64,000 nucleotides of DNA. It comes from Neorhizobium huautlense (GTDB lineage: Bacteria > Pseudomonadota > Alphaproteobacteria > Rhizobiales > Rhizobiaceae). A model generated the notes under the pieces. That model saw nothing but the letters and a program-made list of their open reading frames with translations, had not been told where the DNA came from and did no database searches. Within the stretch, counting starts at the first letter, position 1. Each line of letters opens with the position of its first letter. The stretch is from contig NZ_PVBM01000013.1 of the NCBI RefSeq assembly GCF_002968575.1, positions 82,932 through 146,931 on the forward strand, in the 5' to 3' direction. Position numbers and translations under genes: made by a program. Positions 15,844 to 24,691 of the stretch are shown here, piece by piece.

Positions 15844-16668
15844 ATGACCACGTCCCAAGCCCCGTTGATGCCTGCTCCCGGAGACAGCCGCAAACGCCCG
15901 CTGGTCGTGATGCGCAGCGTCTCCAAGATGTTTTCGAGCGGCACGCTCGCATTGTCCGACATGTCGCTGACTGTCGAGGGCGGTGAGTTCGTGAGCCTGC
16001 TTGGTCCCTCCGGTTGCGGCAAGTCGACGGCACTCAGGATCATCGCGGGGCTCGGCGATGTCTCGGCCGGCACGATCGACTGGCCGAGTTCCCGCATCAA
16101 TTCCAAGGGTCTGCCCGAAGGCGACATATCCTTCGTCTTTCAGGAACCGACGCTGATGCCGTGGCAGACGGTATTCGGCAATGTTCACCTGCCGCTTAAG
16201 CTGCGCGGGGTTTCGAAAACCGCCGCCCGCGACGAGATCATGGAGACGCTTGCAACCGTCGGCCTTCAGGATTTCGCCGATGCTTATCCCCGCGAGCTTT
16301 CCGGCGGCATGAAGATGCGCGTCTCGATCGCCCGCGCGCTGGTCACCAAGCCGAAGCTGTTGCTGATGGACGAGCCCTTTGCGGCATTGGACGAAATCAC
16401 CCGCCAGAAACTCAATGACGATGTGTTGAGGCTCTGGCACGAAACGGGCATCACCGTGATCTTCGTCACCCACTCCGTCTTCGAATCCGCCTACCTCTCG
16501 AACCGCATCGTGGTGATGAAGGCACGGCCGGGCCGGGTTCATGCGGACTTCCCGCTGAAGACGAGCATGTCGCGCGATGCGCATTACCGCACGTCGGAAG
16601 AATACCGGCAGGCCTGTGAAAAGGTTTCCAACATGCTCCTGGAAGCGATCGGCGGGGAGGAACACTGA
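15844..16668 (+). CDS. ABC transporter ATP-binding protein (nitrate/sulphonate/taurine type)
   Basis: 274 residues. The Walker A motif is GPSGCGKST (about 54-62), the Q-loop is in SFVFQEPTLMPW, the signature is LSGGM, and Walker B is LLLMDEPFAALDE, followed by the switch His in FVTHSVFE. It energises import by the adjacent permease and binding protein. Sequence style (MPW after the Q-loop, RIVVMKARPGRV) matches SsuB/TauB/NrtD importers. The stop overlaps the permease start by one base. It is separated from the binding-protein gene by 167 bases with a palindromic element. Confidence 0.92.
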   Translation: MTTSQAPLMPAPGDSRKRPLVVMRSVSKMFSSGTLALSDMSLTVEGGEFVSLLGPSGCGKSTALRIIAGLGDVSAGTIDWPSSRINSKGLPEGDISFVFQEPTLMPWQTVFGNVHLPLKLRGVSKTAARDEIMETLATVGLQDFADAYPRELSGGMKMRVSIARALVTKPKLLLMDEPFAALDEITRQKLNDDVLRLWHETGITVIFVTHSVFESAYLSNRIVVMKARPGRVHADFPLKTSMSRDAHYRTSEEYRQACEKVSNMLLEAIGGEEH

Positions 16669-17504
16669 TGGCAGATGATCCGATCCTTACGCCTCTGAAG
16701 CCGGGCCTCTTCGCTCGCAACCGGGAGACGCTGCTGCGCACGCTGATCCCCATTTGCGTGGTGGTCGGCCTGATCCTGCTCTGGCAGTTCATCATCAGCG
16801 TCAACGGCATTCCGCAGTATATTCTGCCCGGGCCGCTGGCGGTGGCGAACTCGCTCTATAACGACTGGGGCACGCTTTGGCCCGCCCTCTGGGTCACGAC
16901 GCAGATCACCCTGCAGGCGCTGGCGCTGGCGCTGATCGGCGGCGTCGGCATCGCCATTTTCCTCGTCCAGTCGAAATGGATCGAGACGGCCTTCTATCCG
17001 ATTACCGTCATCCTGCAGGTGACGCCGATCGTGGCGATCGCGCCGCTGATCCTGATCTACGCGCCGACGACCCAGGTCGCGCTTCTGATCTGCGCATTCC
17101 TCGTCGCCTTCTTTCCAATCCTGTCGAACATGGTGCAGGGTTTGAAGAGCGTCGACCATAACCTGCTCAACCTCTTCGACCTCTACGGCGCCTCGCGCTG
17201 GCAGACGCTGCTTTACCTAAAGCTCCCCTCCTCGCTTCCCTATTTCATGACAGGATTGAGGATCGGCGGCGGACTGGCGCTGATCGCAGCCGTGGTGGCG
17301 GAATTTGCGGCGGGTTCCGCGGGCGCTGGCTCCGGTCTCGCCTTCCGCCTGCTGGAGTCCCAGTATCGTCTCAACATTCCGCGTCTTTTTGCAGCGCTGA
17401 TCCTGCTTTCGGTGCTGGGCGTGGTGATCTTCATGATTACCTCCTTCATCGCCTGGGCTTTCCTGCATCGCTGGCATGAGAGCAGCCTCAAGAGAGAAAA
17501 CTGA
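16668..17504 (+). CDS. ABC transporter permease (BPD type)
   Basis: 278 residues, about six transmembrane segments and the cytoplasmic EAA-like loop NLFDLYGASRWQTLLYLKLPSSLP, which docks on the ATPase. It is the single permease of a probable homodimeric importer of the SsuC/TauC class. The start and stop codons overlap those of its neighbours by one base on each side, so translation is coupled with both ATPase and amidohydrolase. Confidence 0.92.
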   Translation: MADDPILTPLKPGLFARNRETLLRTLIPICVVVGLILLWQFIISVNGIPQYILPGPLAVANSLYNDWGTLWPALWVTTQITLQALALALIGGVGIAIFLVQSKWIETAFYPITVILQVTPIVAIAPLILIYAPTTQVALLICAFLVAFFPILSNMVQGLKSVDHNLLNLFDLYGASRWQTLLYLKLPSSLPYFMTGLRIGGGLALIAAVVAEFAAGSAGAGSGLAFRLLESQYRLNIPRLFAALILLSVLGVVIFMITSFIAWAFLHRWHESSLKREN

Positions 17505-18817
17505 TGCCTGGCGAATTCATGACGCTTCCCGATGCCCGTCGTTTTGCGCTCGTCAACGCCACCCTGCCGGCGGTCCTCGTCAAAGGTTTTTCCGCACCGG
17601 CAAAGGAAGGCTTGATAGGGGCGGATCTGATCATCTCGGACGGCAGGATCGAAAGGATACTTCCGGCCGCCACCGCACCTGCCGATCTGGTGAAGGTGGA
17701 CATGCGCGGCGGCATGGTCTGGCCTTGCTTTGTCGACATGCACACGCATCTCGACAAGGGCCATTTCTGGGACCGCAGACCGAACCCGGACGGCACGTTC
17801 GAAGGCGCACTGATGAACGTGCGCGAGGACCGCATCGCCAACTGGACGGCGGAGGACGTCCGCACCCGCTTCGAATTCTCGCTGAAGAGCGCCTATGCCC
17901 ACGGCACGAAGCTGATCCGCACCCATCTCGACAGCATACCGCCGCAGCCGGATATCTCGTTCCCGCTGTTTGCCGAACTGCGCGAGGAGTGGAAAGACCG
18001 GATCGCGCTGCAGGCGGTAGCTCTCCTGCCGCTGGAATGCGTGCCCGACCAGGCGGTCTTCAACGGCATCGTCGCGACGGTGAGACGTTATGGCGGGCTG
18101 CTTGGCGGTGCCACACGCATTCTCCCGGACTTCGAAAACATCCTCGATAGCCTCTTCCGGGCAGCCTCCGACAACGGCCTCGACATCGACCTGCATGTGG
18201 ATGAGACCGAGGACAAACAGGTCCTGACGCTCGAAACCATCGCCGACGCCAAACGCCGCAACCGCTTCGAAGGTTCGGTCACCGTCGGCCATTGCTGTTC
18301 GCTCGCCCGCCAGGATGACGACACCGCCAAACGCGTTGTCGACAAAGTCGCGGAAGCCGGGATTTCAGTCGTCTCGCTGCCGATGTGCAACATGTATCTG
18401 CAGGATCGCCACGCCGGCCGCACCCCCCGCTGGCGCGGCGTCACGCTATTCCACGAATTGGCCGCGGCCGGCGTGAAAACGGCCGTCTCCTCGGATAATA
18501 CCCGTGACCCTTTCTACGCCTATGGCGACATGGATCCGGTCGAGGTGTTCCGGGAGGCCGTACGCATCCTGCATCTCGACCACCCGCTCGACACCTCCGC
18601 CCGCGTCGTCACCTCGACGCCAGCGGAAATCCTCGGCCGGCCCGATATCGGCGTCATCGCCGAAGGTGGCCCCGCCGATCTCGTGCTCTTCAGCGCCCGC
18701 CGCTGGAGCGAATTCCTCTCCCGTCCGCAGGCCGACCGCATCGTGATGCGGAATGGCATGGGCATCGACCGTCGCCTGCCGGATTACCGTGACCTGGACC
18801 CGATTCTGGAAAGATAA
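17504..18817 (+). CDS. Cytosine deaminase-like amidohydrolase
   Basis: 437 residues of the metal-dependent amidohydrolase superfamily. The HxH metal pair is His80/His82 (DMHTHLDKG). The third ligand region is HVDET (His231, Glu234). His263 sits in GHCCSLA, and the catalytic Asp331 in SSDNTRDPFY. This order (HxH, H..E, H, D) matches E. coli CodA-type deaminases, which hydrolyse an exocyclic amine on a ring such as cytosine, isoguanine or creatinine. The substrate is unproven. Translational overlap with the permease and a two-base gap to the FAD oxidase place it at the centre of the pathway. Confidence 0.85.
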   Translation: MPGEFMTLPDARRFALVNATLPAVLVKGFSAPAKEGLIGADLIISDGRIERILPAATAPADLVKVDMRGGMVWPCFVDMHTHLDKGHFWDRRPNPDGTFEGALMNVREDRIANWTAEDVRTRFEFSLKSAYAHGTKLIRTHLDSIPPQPDISFPLFAELREEWKDRIALQAVALLPLECVPDQAVFNGIVATVRRYGGLLGGATRILPDFENILDSLFRAASDNGLDIDLHVDETEDKQVLTLETIADAKRRNRFEGSVTVGHCCSLARQDDDTAKRVVDKVAEAGISVVSLPMCNMYLQDRHAGRTPRWRGVTLFHELAAAGVKTAVSSDNTRDPFYAYGDMDPVEVFREAVRILHLDHPLDTSARVVTSTPAEILGRPDIGVIAEGGPADLVLFSARRWSEFLSRPQADRIVMRNGMGIDRRLPDYRDLDPILER

Positions 18818-18818
18818 G

Positions 18819-20225
18819 ATGGCAGATTACGCACAGATCAAGAAAGAGCTCGAAGGCATTGCGGTGGAGGACAATCCGGCGCTGGTGCGCCAGAAGAGCC
18901 GCGATTTCTACTGGTATTCCCCAATCCTGAAAGAGGAACTCGACACCGTCACCGCCGATCTCGTCGTCTCGCCGAAGACCGAGGAAGAGGTCATTCAGGT
19001 TCTAAAAGTCGCTTTCGCGCACGGCGTGCCGATCACCCCGCGCGGCGCCGGCACCGGCAATTACGGACAGGCCATGCCGCTCTCCGGCGGTATTGTGCTG
19101 AACCTCATCAACATGAACAAGATCAAGGAGATTCATCCCGGCCGCGTCATTGCCGAACCCGGCATCGTGATCGCCGAACTCGACCGCCAGACCAAGGCCC
19201 ATTCCGGTCAGGAACTGCGCTTCCACCCCTCGACTGCCCAGACGGCGACGATCGGCGGCTTCATCGCCGGCGGTTCGGGCGGTGTCGGCTCGATCCACTG
19301 GGGCGGCCTGCGCGACCTCGGCAATATCCTGCGCCTGCGCGTCGTCACCATGGAAGCCGAGCCGCGCGTGCTCGACCTCACCGCATGGGACCTGCAGAAG
19401 GTGACCCATGCCTACGGCACCAACGGCATCATCGTCGAGGTGGAGATGCCGCTCGCACCGGCTTATGATTGGGTCGACGTGCTGGTCGGATACGACGACT
19501 TCATGGATGCCGTGCGCTTCGGCGATCAAATCGCCCATAAGAACGGCATCCTCGTCAAGGAAATCGCGCCGATCGCCGCGCCGATCCCCTACGACTTCTT
19601 CCCGCGCCACAAGCCTTTCATCCGCCATCGCGGCCAGTCGATCTGCGTGCTGATGGTGGCGCCGCATTCCATGGATGCCTTCACTGCCTTTACCGAACGC
19701 CAGAAGGGCGAAATCCTCTTCCGTTCCGACAGGGTGGAAAGCATGAAGGGCATCCCGCATGCCTATGAGCTTGCCTGGAACCATACGACGCTCCGCGCGC
19801 TGAAGGTCGATCCGAACTTCACCTATCTGCAGGTCCAGTATCCGGGACCCGACCATGTTGCCAAGGTCGAGAAAATGGTGAAGATTTTCGGTGATGAAGT
19901 GCCGGGCCACCTGGAATTCATCAAGTTCGACGGTCGCATGCAGTGCTCCGGCCTGCCGCTGGTGCGCTATACGACCAGGAAGCGTCTGGAGGAGATCATC
20001 AAGATACATCAGGACAATGGCTGCCCGATCTTTAACCCGCACCGCTATACGCTGGAAGAAGGCGGCATGAAGCAGACGGACGTGGTGCAGCTCGCCTTCA
20101 AAAAAGAGACCGATCCGAAGGGCCTGCTCAACCCCGGAAAGATGATCGCCTGGGAGAATCCGGACTTCGATTTTTCGGCGGGCAAGAACTACCTCTTCCC
20201 CGGCCTTGCCGTCGCGGGGGGCTGA
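18819..20225 (+). CDS. FAD-binding oxidoreductase (D-lactate/glycolate oxidase-like, PCMH fold)
   Basis: 468 residues from the ATG at 18819, two bases after the amidohydrolase stop. The N-terminal PCMH-type FAD domain (about 35-215) shows VVSPKTEEEVIQVLKVAFAH, the FAD loop PRGAGTGNYGQ and AQTATIGGFIAGGSGGVGS. The C-terminal half is a FAD-oxidase C domain ending with GLLNPGKMIAWENP, the typical end of GlcD/Dld-type enzymes. It likely oxidises a hydroxy acid or amine product of the amidohydrolase step and passes electrons on, possibly to the flavodoxin-fold reductase next door. The substrate is not known. Confidence 0.85.
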   Translation: MADYAQIKKELEGIAVEDNPALVRQKSRDFYWYSPILKEELDTVTADLVVSPKTEEEVIQVLKVAFAHGVPITPRGAGTGNYGQAMPLSGGIVLNLINMNKIKEIHPGRVIAEPGIVIAELDRQTKAHSGQELRFHPSTAQTATIGGFIAGGSGGVGSIHWGGLRDLGNILRLRVVTMEAEPRVLDLTAWDLQKVTHAYGTNGIIVEVEMPLAPAYDWVDVLVGYDDFMDAVRFGDQIAHKNGILVKEIAPIAAPIPYDFFPRHKPFIRHRGQSICVLMVAPHSMDAFTAFTERQKGEILFRSDRVESMKGIPHAYELAWNHTTLRALKVDPNFTYLQVQYPGPDHVAKVEKMVKIFGDEVPGHLEFIKFDGRMQCSGLPLVRYTTRKRLEEIIKIHQDNGCPIFNPHRYTLEEGGMKQTDVVQLAFKKETDPKGLLNPGKMIAWENPDFDFSAGKNYLFPGLAVAGG

Positions 20226-20806
20226 TGAAGGTTCTGCTTCTTCACTCGCATCCGGTCGAATCGAGCTACGGCGCTGCCCTGCATGCCGCAACCCGCGAAA
20301 GCCTCCAGAGGGCTGGCCACGATGTGGATGACTGCAATCTCTATGCCGAAAACTTCAATCCGGTCCTCTCGCGCGAAGAGCGGATCGGCTATCACGACGT
20401 GCCGGACAATATCGAGCCGGTCCGTTCCTATGTGGAGAGGCTGCAGGCTGCCGAAGCGCTGGTGATCGTCACCCCGATCTGGAACTTCGGCTGGCCTGCC
20501 ATTCTGAAGGGTTATTTCGACCGCGTCTGGCTGCCGGGCGTAACCTTCGATCTGGCGGACGGCGTGCTCACCCGCAAGCTCACCAATATTCGCAAGGTCG
20601 GCGTGGTATTGACCTACGGCGCCACCCGTTGGCGGGCCTTCATGGCCGGCAATCCGCCAAAAAAGATTGCTACGCGCGTGCTCCGGGTCACCACCAATCC
20701 GGCTCGCAGGGTGATGTTCCTTGCTCACTACGACATGAACAATTGCACGCCGGAAACCCGAGCCGCATTCCTTGCCAAGGTGAAGCGGGAGATGGAGCGG
20801 TTTTAG
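20225..20806 (+). CDS. NAD(P)H-dependent FMN/quinone reductase (flavodoxin-like fold)
   Basis: 193 residues. The N-terminal MKVLLLHSHPVESSYG binds the FMN phosphate. TPIWNFGWPAILKGYFDRVW is the hallmark of the NQO1/MdaB/KefF family. The enzyme reduces quinones or flavins with NAD(P)H. Its ATG overlaps the TGA of the FAD oxidase, so it is the last gene of the operon. The 3' end overlaps the convergent DUF3422 gene by four bases. Confidence 0.88.
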   Translation: MKVLLLHSHPVESSYGAALHAATRESLQRAGHDVDDCNLYAENFNPVLSREERIGYHDVPDNIEPVRSYVERLQAAEALVIVTPIWNFGWPAILKGYFDRVWLPGVTFDLADGVLTRKLTNIRKVGVVLTYGATRWRAFMAGNPPKKIATRVLRVTTNPARRVMFLAHYDMNNCTPETRAAFLAKVKREMERF

Positions 20807-22089
20807 GGGTTCGGCTGGACGTGGTCGTCCTTGTGGCTTTTGCGGATACGCCTGACCAGCAGCCAGACCGCGATCACTACGATCGGAACCGCAGCGCCGG
20901 TCAGCGTTTCCGGGGCGATATGGACCCCGATATTGTGGGCAAACTTCGCGAGATAGCCCACAAGCCCGATCACGTAATAGGAAATGGCGGCAACCGAGAG
21001 GCCTTCGACGGTCTGCTGCAGGCGAAGCTGCAGATGGGCGCGCTGGTTCATGGAATCCAGAAGCTTGGTATTGAACTTCTGCAGATCGACGTCGATCCAG
21101 CTTCTGAGAAGCGCGGTCGCCCGCGCCAGCTTGCGCGAAAGGTTCGCCTGCCGCTCTTCGACCGACTGGCAGGTCCGCATCGCCGGGGCGAGCCGCCTCT
21201 GAAGGAACGAACCGAGCGACTCGTTGCCCGACACCGGCTTTTCAGCCAGCATCGCGACGCGTTCGAGAACGATATTGTAATAAGCCCGGCTCGCGCCGAA
21301 CCGGTAGAGGCTGAGCGCCGCATTGGCTTCAAGCTCGGCCGCCAGCCGGGTGATCTCCGCAAGCATCGCGTCGGCCTCCTGCCGGGCATGCTGCTTCATG
21401 CGTTGCGTCACGGCCGTAAGGCCGGTTTCGATCCGGCGGATCTCGGGCGACAGGGTCAGCGCAAGGGGCAATCCCATCATAGCCAATGTCCGATAGGTCT
21501 CGATGTCGAGAATGCGCTGGACCAGGGCGCCACGACCGCCGTCGGTCATTCCGTTGTCAAGGATGAGAAATTTGGTAAGCCCGTCGCCGTCTTGACGGAA
21601 ATCGGTCACGACGGTTGCCTGGCCATCGGCGACGATGCTTCGACAGAGGCTGGTCGGATCGAAACTGGCGATCACCTGGCTGAGGTCTTCGTTCGCCGGC
21701 CGAATCTCGATCCGGACACCGGAAATGAACGGACCTGGGGCCTTGAAGCTGGCGCCAAACGGGTTGACCGGAACGTCTCCGCCGAACAGGACAGGGGCCG
21801 GCGCGTCCCAGAAATAGGTGGAAAATTCGGTATGTTTTTCCCAGCGCAGCGTGCCGTTGCCCCAGTTCATCGTGTGATGGCTGGTGTCTGCGGCCGGTGG
21901 CGCCACCCCCTGCCCCAGCGACATATCCGCCAGGATCGCCCGATCGGCTTCAAAGTTCGCTTCCGTCAGGAAGGCGAGCTGGAAGATCACCCGCGGAAGC
22001 GAGACGAGAGTATAGGGACGCGAATGGACTTCTCCGAGCGCACGCGCTCGAATGTCGGCGGCTGGAAACGAAAAGCTGCGTCTCGTCAT
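20803..22089 (-). CDS. DUF3422 family membrane protein
   Basis: 428 residues. The N-terminal region is soluble and contains RALGEVHSRPY, a family hallmark. The central part is helical and may be coiled coil (RLAAELEANAALSLYRF to QRAHLQLRLQQTVEGLS). Two transmembrane segments lie near the C-terminus (about 365-385 and 395-415), followed by a short basic tail. This layout recalls DUF3422 proteins, which are common in proteobacteria and have no established role. It is a single gene, convergent with the operon on its right-hand side in map order and divergent from LtrA. Confidence 0.85.
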   Translation of the reverse strand: MTRRSFSFPAADIRARALGEVHSRPYTLVSLPRVIFQLAFLTEANFEADRAILADMSLGQGVAPPAADTSHHTMNWGNGTLRWEKHTEFSTYFWDAPAPVLFGGDVPVNPFGASFKAPGPFISGVRIEIRPANEDLSQVIASFDPTSLCRSIVADGQATVVTDFRQDGDGLTKFLILDNGMTDGGRGALVQRILDIETYRTLAMMGLPLALTLSPEIRRIETGLTAVTQRMKQHARQEADAMLAEITRLAAELEANAALSLYRFGASRAYYNIVLERVAMLAEKPVSGNESLGSFLQRRLAPAMRTCQSVEERQANLSRKLARATALLRSWIDVDLQKFNTKLLDSMNQRAHLQLRLQQTVEGLSVAAISYYVIGLVGYLAKFAHNIGVHIAPETLTGAAVPIVVIAVWLLVRRIRKSHKDDHVQPNP

Positions 22090-22310
22090 GCACCCTCTCC
22101 CCCGATGAGCGCTGCTGGCAAACTAGCTATTATCAAATGCCAGCCATAGCACGAAGCGACCGTTTGACGCAGACAGACGAAGAGAGAGGGGGGTACCGAA
22201 TGGATTAGCGTGTGTCGGAGACCCATGAAGCGTCGCGAGGTTCATGCTTGCCATCGGATGGATCTGCCTTCAGAAAACGGGGGATCGGATTTTTCGGCTG
22301 GAGGGGCAAG

Positions 22311-23504
22311 ATGAGCAACATGTATTCCTTGAAAGATCGCATCCTGCGCCCTCTTCTCCCGCGCGATCCCGACGAACATCATCGCGCTGCGACGCCGCTG
22401 GAACTGCTTTTCGATCTGGTGTCGGTCATCGCGATTGCATCCGCCGCCGCGGGGCTGCACCATGCAATTTCGGAAAACCACGCAGGCCAGGGTATCGTCA
22501 TCTACCTGATCGCGTTCTTTTGCATTTGGTGGGCCTGGATGAACTTCACCTGGTTCTCGTCCGCCTACGACAACGACGATGTCGTCTACCGGCTCTTGAC
22601 GATGATCCTGATGGGCGGATCACTGACCATGGCGGCCGGCATCCAGTTCCTGTTTACCGCAGTACCGGATCTGACCATGGTGGTTTTCGGCTACATCGTC
22701 ATGCGTCTCGCCATGGTGGTGCTCTGGCTGCGCGCTGCCTACCATGATCCCGCCCACCGCAGGACCAATGTCGCTTATGCCGTGGGAATCTTCCTCGTGC
22801 AGATCTACTGGCTGATCTTCCTCGGGACACAGCTGTTGTCGACCGGGTTCGGATACGCCCTCTGGGCCCTCGGCGCCCTGCTAGAACTCGCGGTTCCCGC
22901 CATTGCTGAACCGCTGACCAAGAACACGCCCTGGCACCGCCATCACATCATGGAACGTTACGGGCTCCTGAACATCATCGTGCTCGGCGAAACCCTGCTT
23001 GCCGGCTCCATCGCGCTCCGCCAGTTCACAGGCGAGTTCAATCTGATGCTGGTGCACACCGCGCTTTCGGCACTGGTTATCGTCTTTGCGCTCTGGTGGG
23101 CCTATTTCGCCCGGCAGGAACACCTCGGCAGCCACAGGCTGAGTCGCGCGCTGCAATGGGGTTATGGGCATTTCTTCATTTTCACCTCCGGTGCAGCAGT
23201 GGGTGCTGGCTTTGCCGTGCTGGTCGACGTCATCACCCACCATGCCGAGGTTCCGCTTATCGTCGGCGATTACGCGGTGGGGATTCCGGTCGCGATATAT
23301 TTCGCAAGCCTCTGGTTCGTGCGTGACCGCTTTGCCTGCAACGGCGCGGCGCGTTATGCGCTCCTCGTTTTCGGTCTGCTGGGCCTGATTGCACCCGCGG
23401 TCGGGCTTGGAATCGGCGGGATCGCGGCGGCCGCGGTGTTCGGGGTCATCGCCCGCAACTGGCTCGCCACCCGGTCGGTTCCGATGCCCGCAGCGGCTCA
23501 CTAA
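22311..23504 (+). CDS. Low temperature requirement protein A (LtrA) family membrane protein
   Basis: 397 residues from the ATG at 22311, with GAGGGG just before it. About 12 hydrophobic segments fill the chain. Family landmarks are TPLELLFDLVSVIAIASAAA near the N-terminus, MERYGLLNIIVLGETLLAGS in the middle and ALWWAYFARQEHL after it. LtrA was named from Listeria growth at low temperature. Its biochemical role is not settled. The gene stands alone with about 220 bases of non-coding DNA upstream. Confidence 0.88.
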   Translation: MSNMYSLKDRILRPLLPRDPDEHHRAATPLELLFDLVSVIAIASAAAGLHHAISENHAGQGIVIYLIAFFCIWWAWMNFTWFSSAYDNDDVVYRLLTMILMGGSLTMAAGIQFLFTAVPDLTMVVFGYIVMRLAMVVLWLRAAYHDPAHRRTNVAYAVGIFLVQIYWLIFLGTQLLSTGFGYALWALGALLELAVPAIAEPLTKNTPWHRHHIMERYGLLNIIVLGETLLAGSIALRQFTGEFNLMLVHTALSALVIVFALWWAYFARQEHLGSHRLSRALQWGYGHFFIFTSGAAVGAGFAVLVDVITHHAEVPLIVGDYAVGIPVAIYFASLWFVRDRFACNGAARYALLVFGLLGLIAPAVGLGIGGIAAAAVFGVIARNWLATRSVPMPAAAH

Positions 23505-23558
23505 ACTTTTCTTTAAATTTTACCGGTTATTAATCTCTCAGAACCGAGTGATTAAGCG

Positions 23559-24134
23559 ATGCGTATTGCGTTTTTCATCGCCCTCATGGCCCTGTCCCTG
23601 ACCGCCTGCGCCTCCGCGCCGAGCCGGGTTACCGATGCCTGCGCGGTTTTTGAACAGCGCGACGGGTTCTTCAACAATTGGGCCCGCGATGCCAAAAAGG
23701 CCGAACGCGAGTTCGGCGTCCCCGTGCCGATCCTGATGGCGACGATCTATGTGGAATCCGGCTTCAGGGCTAATGCCCGCCCGCCGCGTACCAAACTGCT
23801 CGGCTTCATTCCCTGGAAGCGTCAGTCCACGGCATATGGCTACGCCCAGGCATTGGATGGCACCTGGCTCACTTACAAGAAGGACACCGGCCGCTGGAGC
23901 GCCAGCCGCTCCGACTTCGGCGACGCCATCCATTTTGTCGGCTGGTACCACAACCAGAGCCATGTGAAGAACGGCATCCCGTTGAACGACAGCTACAACC
24001 TCTACCTCGCCTATTATTCCGGCCAGGCGGGATACGAGCGCGGCCAGTTCTCGTCAGGAACCCGGCAGGCAGCGCAGAAGTCCGCCGGCATGGCCGCCAA
24101 GTATGAAGCGCAACTGAGGCGCTGCGGCTACTAA
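23559..24134 (+). CDS. Lytic transglycosylase-like lipoprotein (SLT fold)
   Basis: 191 residues. A lipoprotein signal peptide ends with the lipobox L-T-A-C (Cys17), so the protein is probably anchored in the outer membrane or periplasm. The SLT motif ATIYVESGF places the catalytic Glu at 66, and YGYAQALDGTW and YLAYYSGQAGY complete the lysozyme-like fold. Such enzymes cleave the glycan strands of peptidoglycan to 1,6-anhydro ends. The 3' end overlaps the convergent RidA gene by four bases. Confidence 0.88.
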   Translation: MRIAFFIALMALSLTACASAPSRVTDACAVFEQRDGFFNNWARDAKKAEREFGVPVPILMATIYVESGFRANARPPRTKLLGFIPWKRQSTAYGYAQALDGTWLTYKKDTGRWSASRSDFGDAIHFVGWYHNQSHVKNGIPLNDSYNLYLAYYSGQAGYERGQFSSGTRQAAQKSAGMAAKYEAQLRRCGY

Positions 24135-24520
24135 AACACCTTCGCGGCCGTGACTTCCACCTCGACGAGGAATTCCGCGCGTGTAAATCCGCCGACGATG
24201 AGAAGCGTCGAGACCGGCTTGGGGTCGAGCGTGTAGCGGTCGCGCACCGCCATGTAAGCGGGAAAATCCTCGCGGCTGGTGACGAAGCCCGAGATGCGGA
24301 TCACATCCGCATAGGTCATGCCCGCCTCCTCCAGGATCGCGCCGATCGCCTGGAAACAAAGCTCCGCCTGCCGCGTGACATCAGGCGGGATCCTATCCTC
24401 CGGTGATATTCCGAGCTGGCCGGAGGTGACGAGCAGGCTGGCACCGGGCGGCACCAGCAGGCCGTGATTATAAGCGCCGAAAGGCCTGCGGACGGCCGGT
24501 GGGTTGAAAACGCGCTTCAT
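24131..24520 (-). CDS. RidA family protein (YjgF/YER057c/UK114)
   Basis: 129 residues from the ATG at 24520 (AGAGG upstream). The sequence has the RidA layout: LLVTSGQLGI, then ELCFQAIGAILEEAG, DVIRISGFVTSREDF and a C-terminal LVEVEVTA. True RidA deaminates reactive enamine/imine intermediates. Here the usual N-terminal GPYS-type motif is changed to G-A-Y-N, so this may be a paralogue with another substrate. It is divergent from the phytanoyl-CoA-type dioxygenase. Confidence 0.85.
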   Translation of the reverse strand: MKRVFNPPAVRRPFGAYNHGLLVPPGASLLVTSGQLGISPEDRIPPDVTRQAELCFQAIGAILEEAGMTYADVIRISGFVTSREDFPAYMAVRDRYTLDPKPVSTLLIVGGFTRAEFLVEVEVTAAKVF

Positions 24521-24691
24521 GGCAACAACCTCTTTCTCTTTCAGGCATATCTGGAATCGACAGCAGTAGACCGGCATTCGGGCCTGTGTTCAAGGCGTGG
24601 ATATCCGATGATTCCGATTGTCACCAACCGCGCCCTCTTGCCTCGGGACGGTTTCTCCCTATCCTCCGGATATGGAAAGGGGGATCCATCC

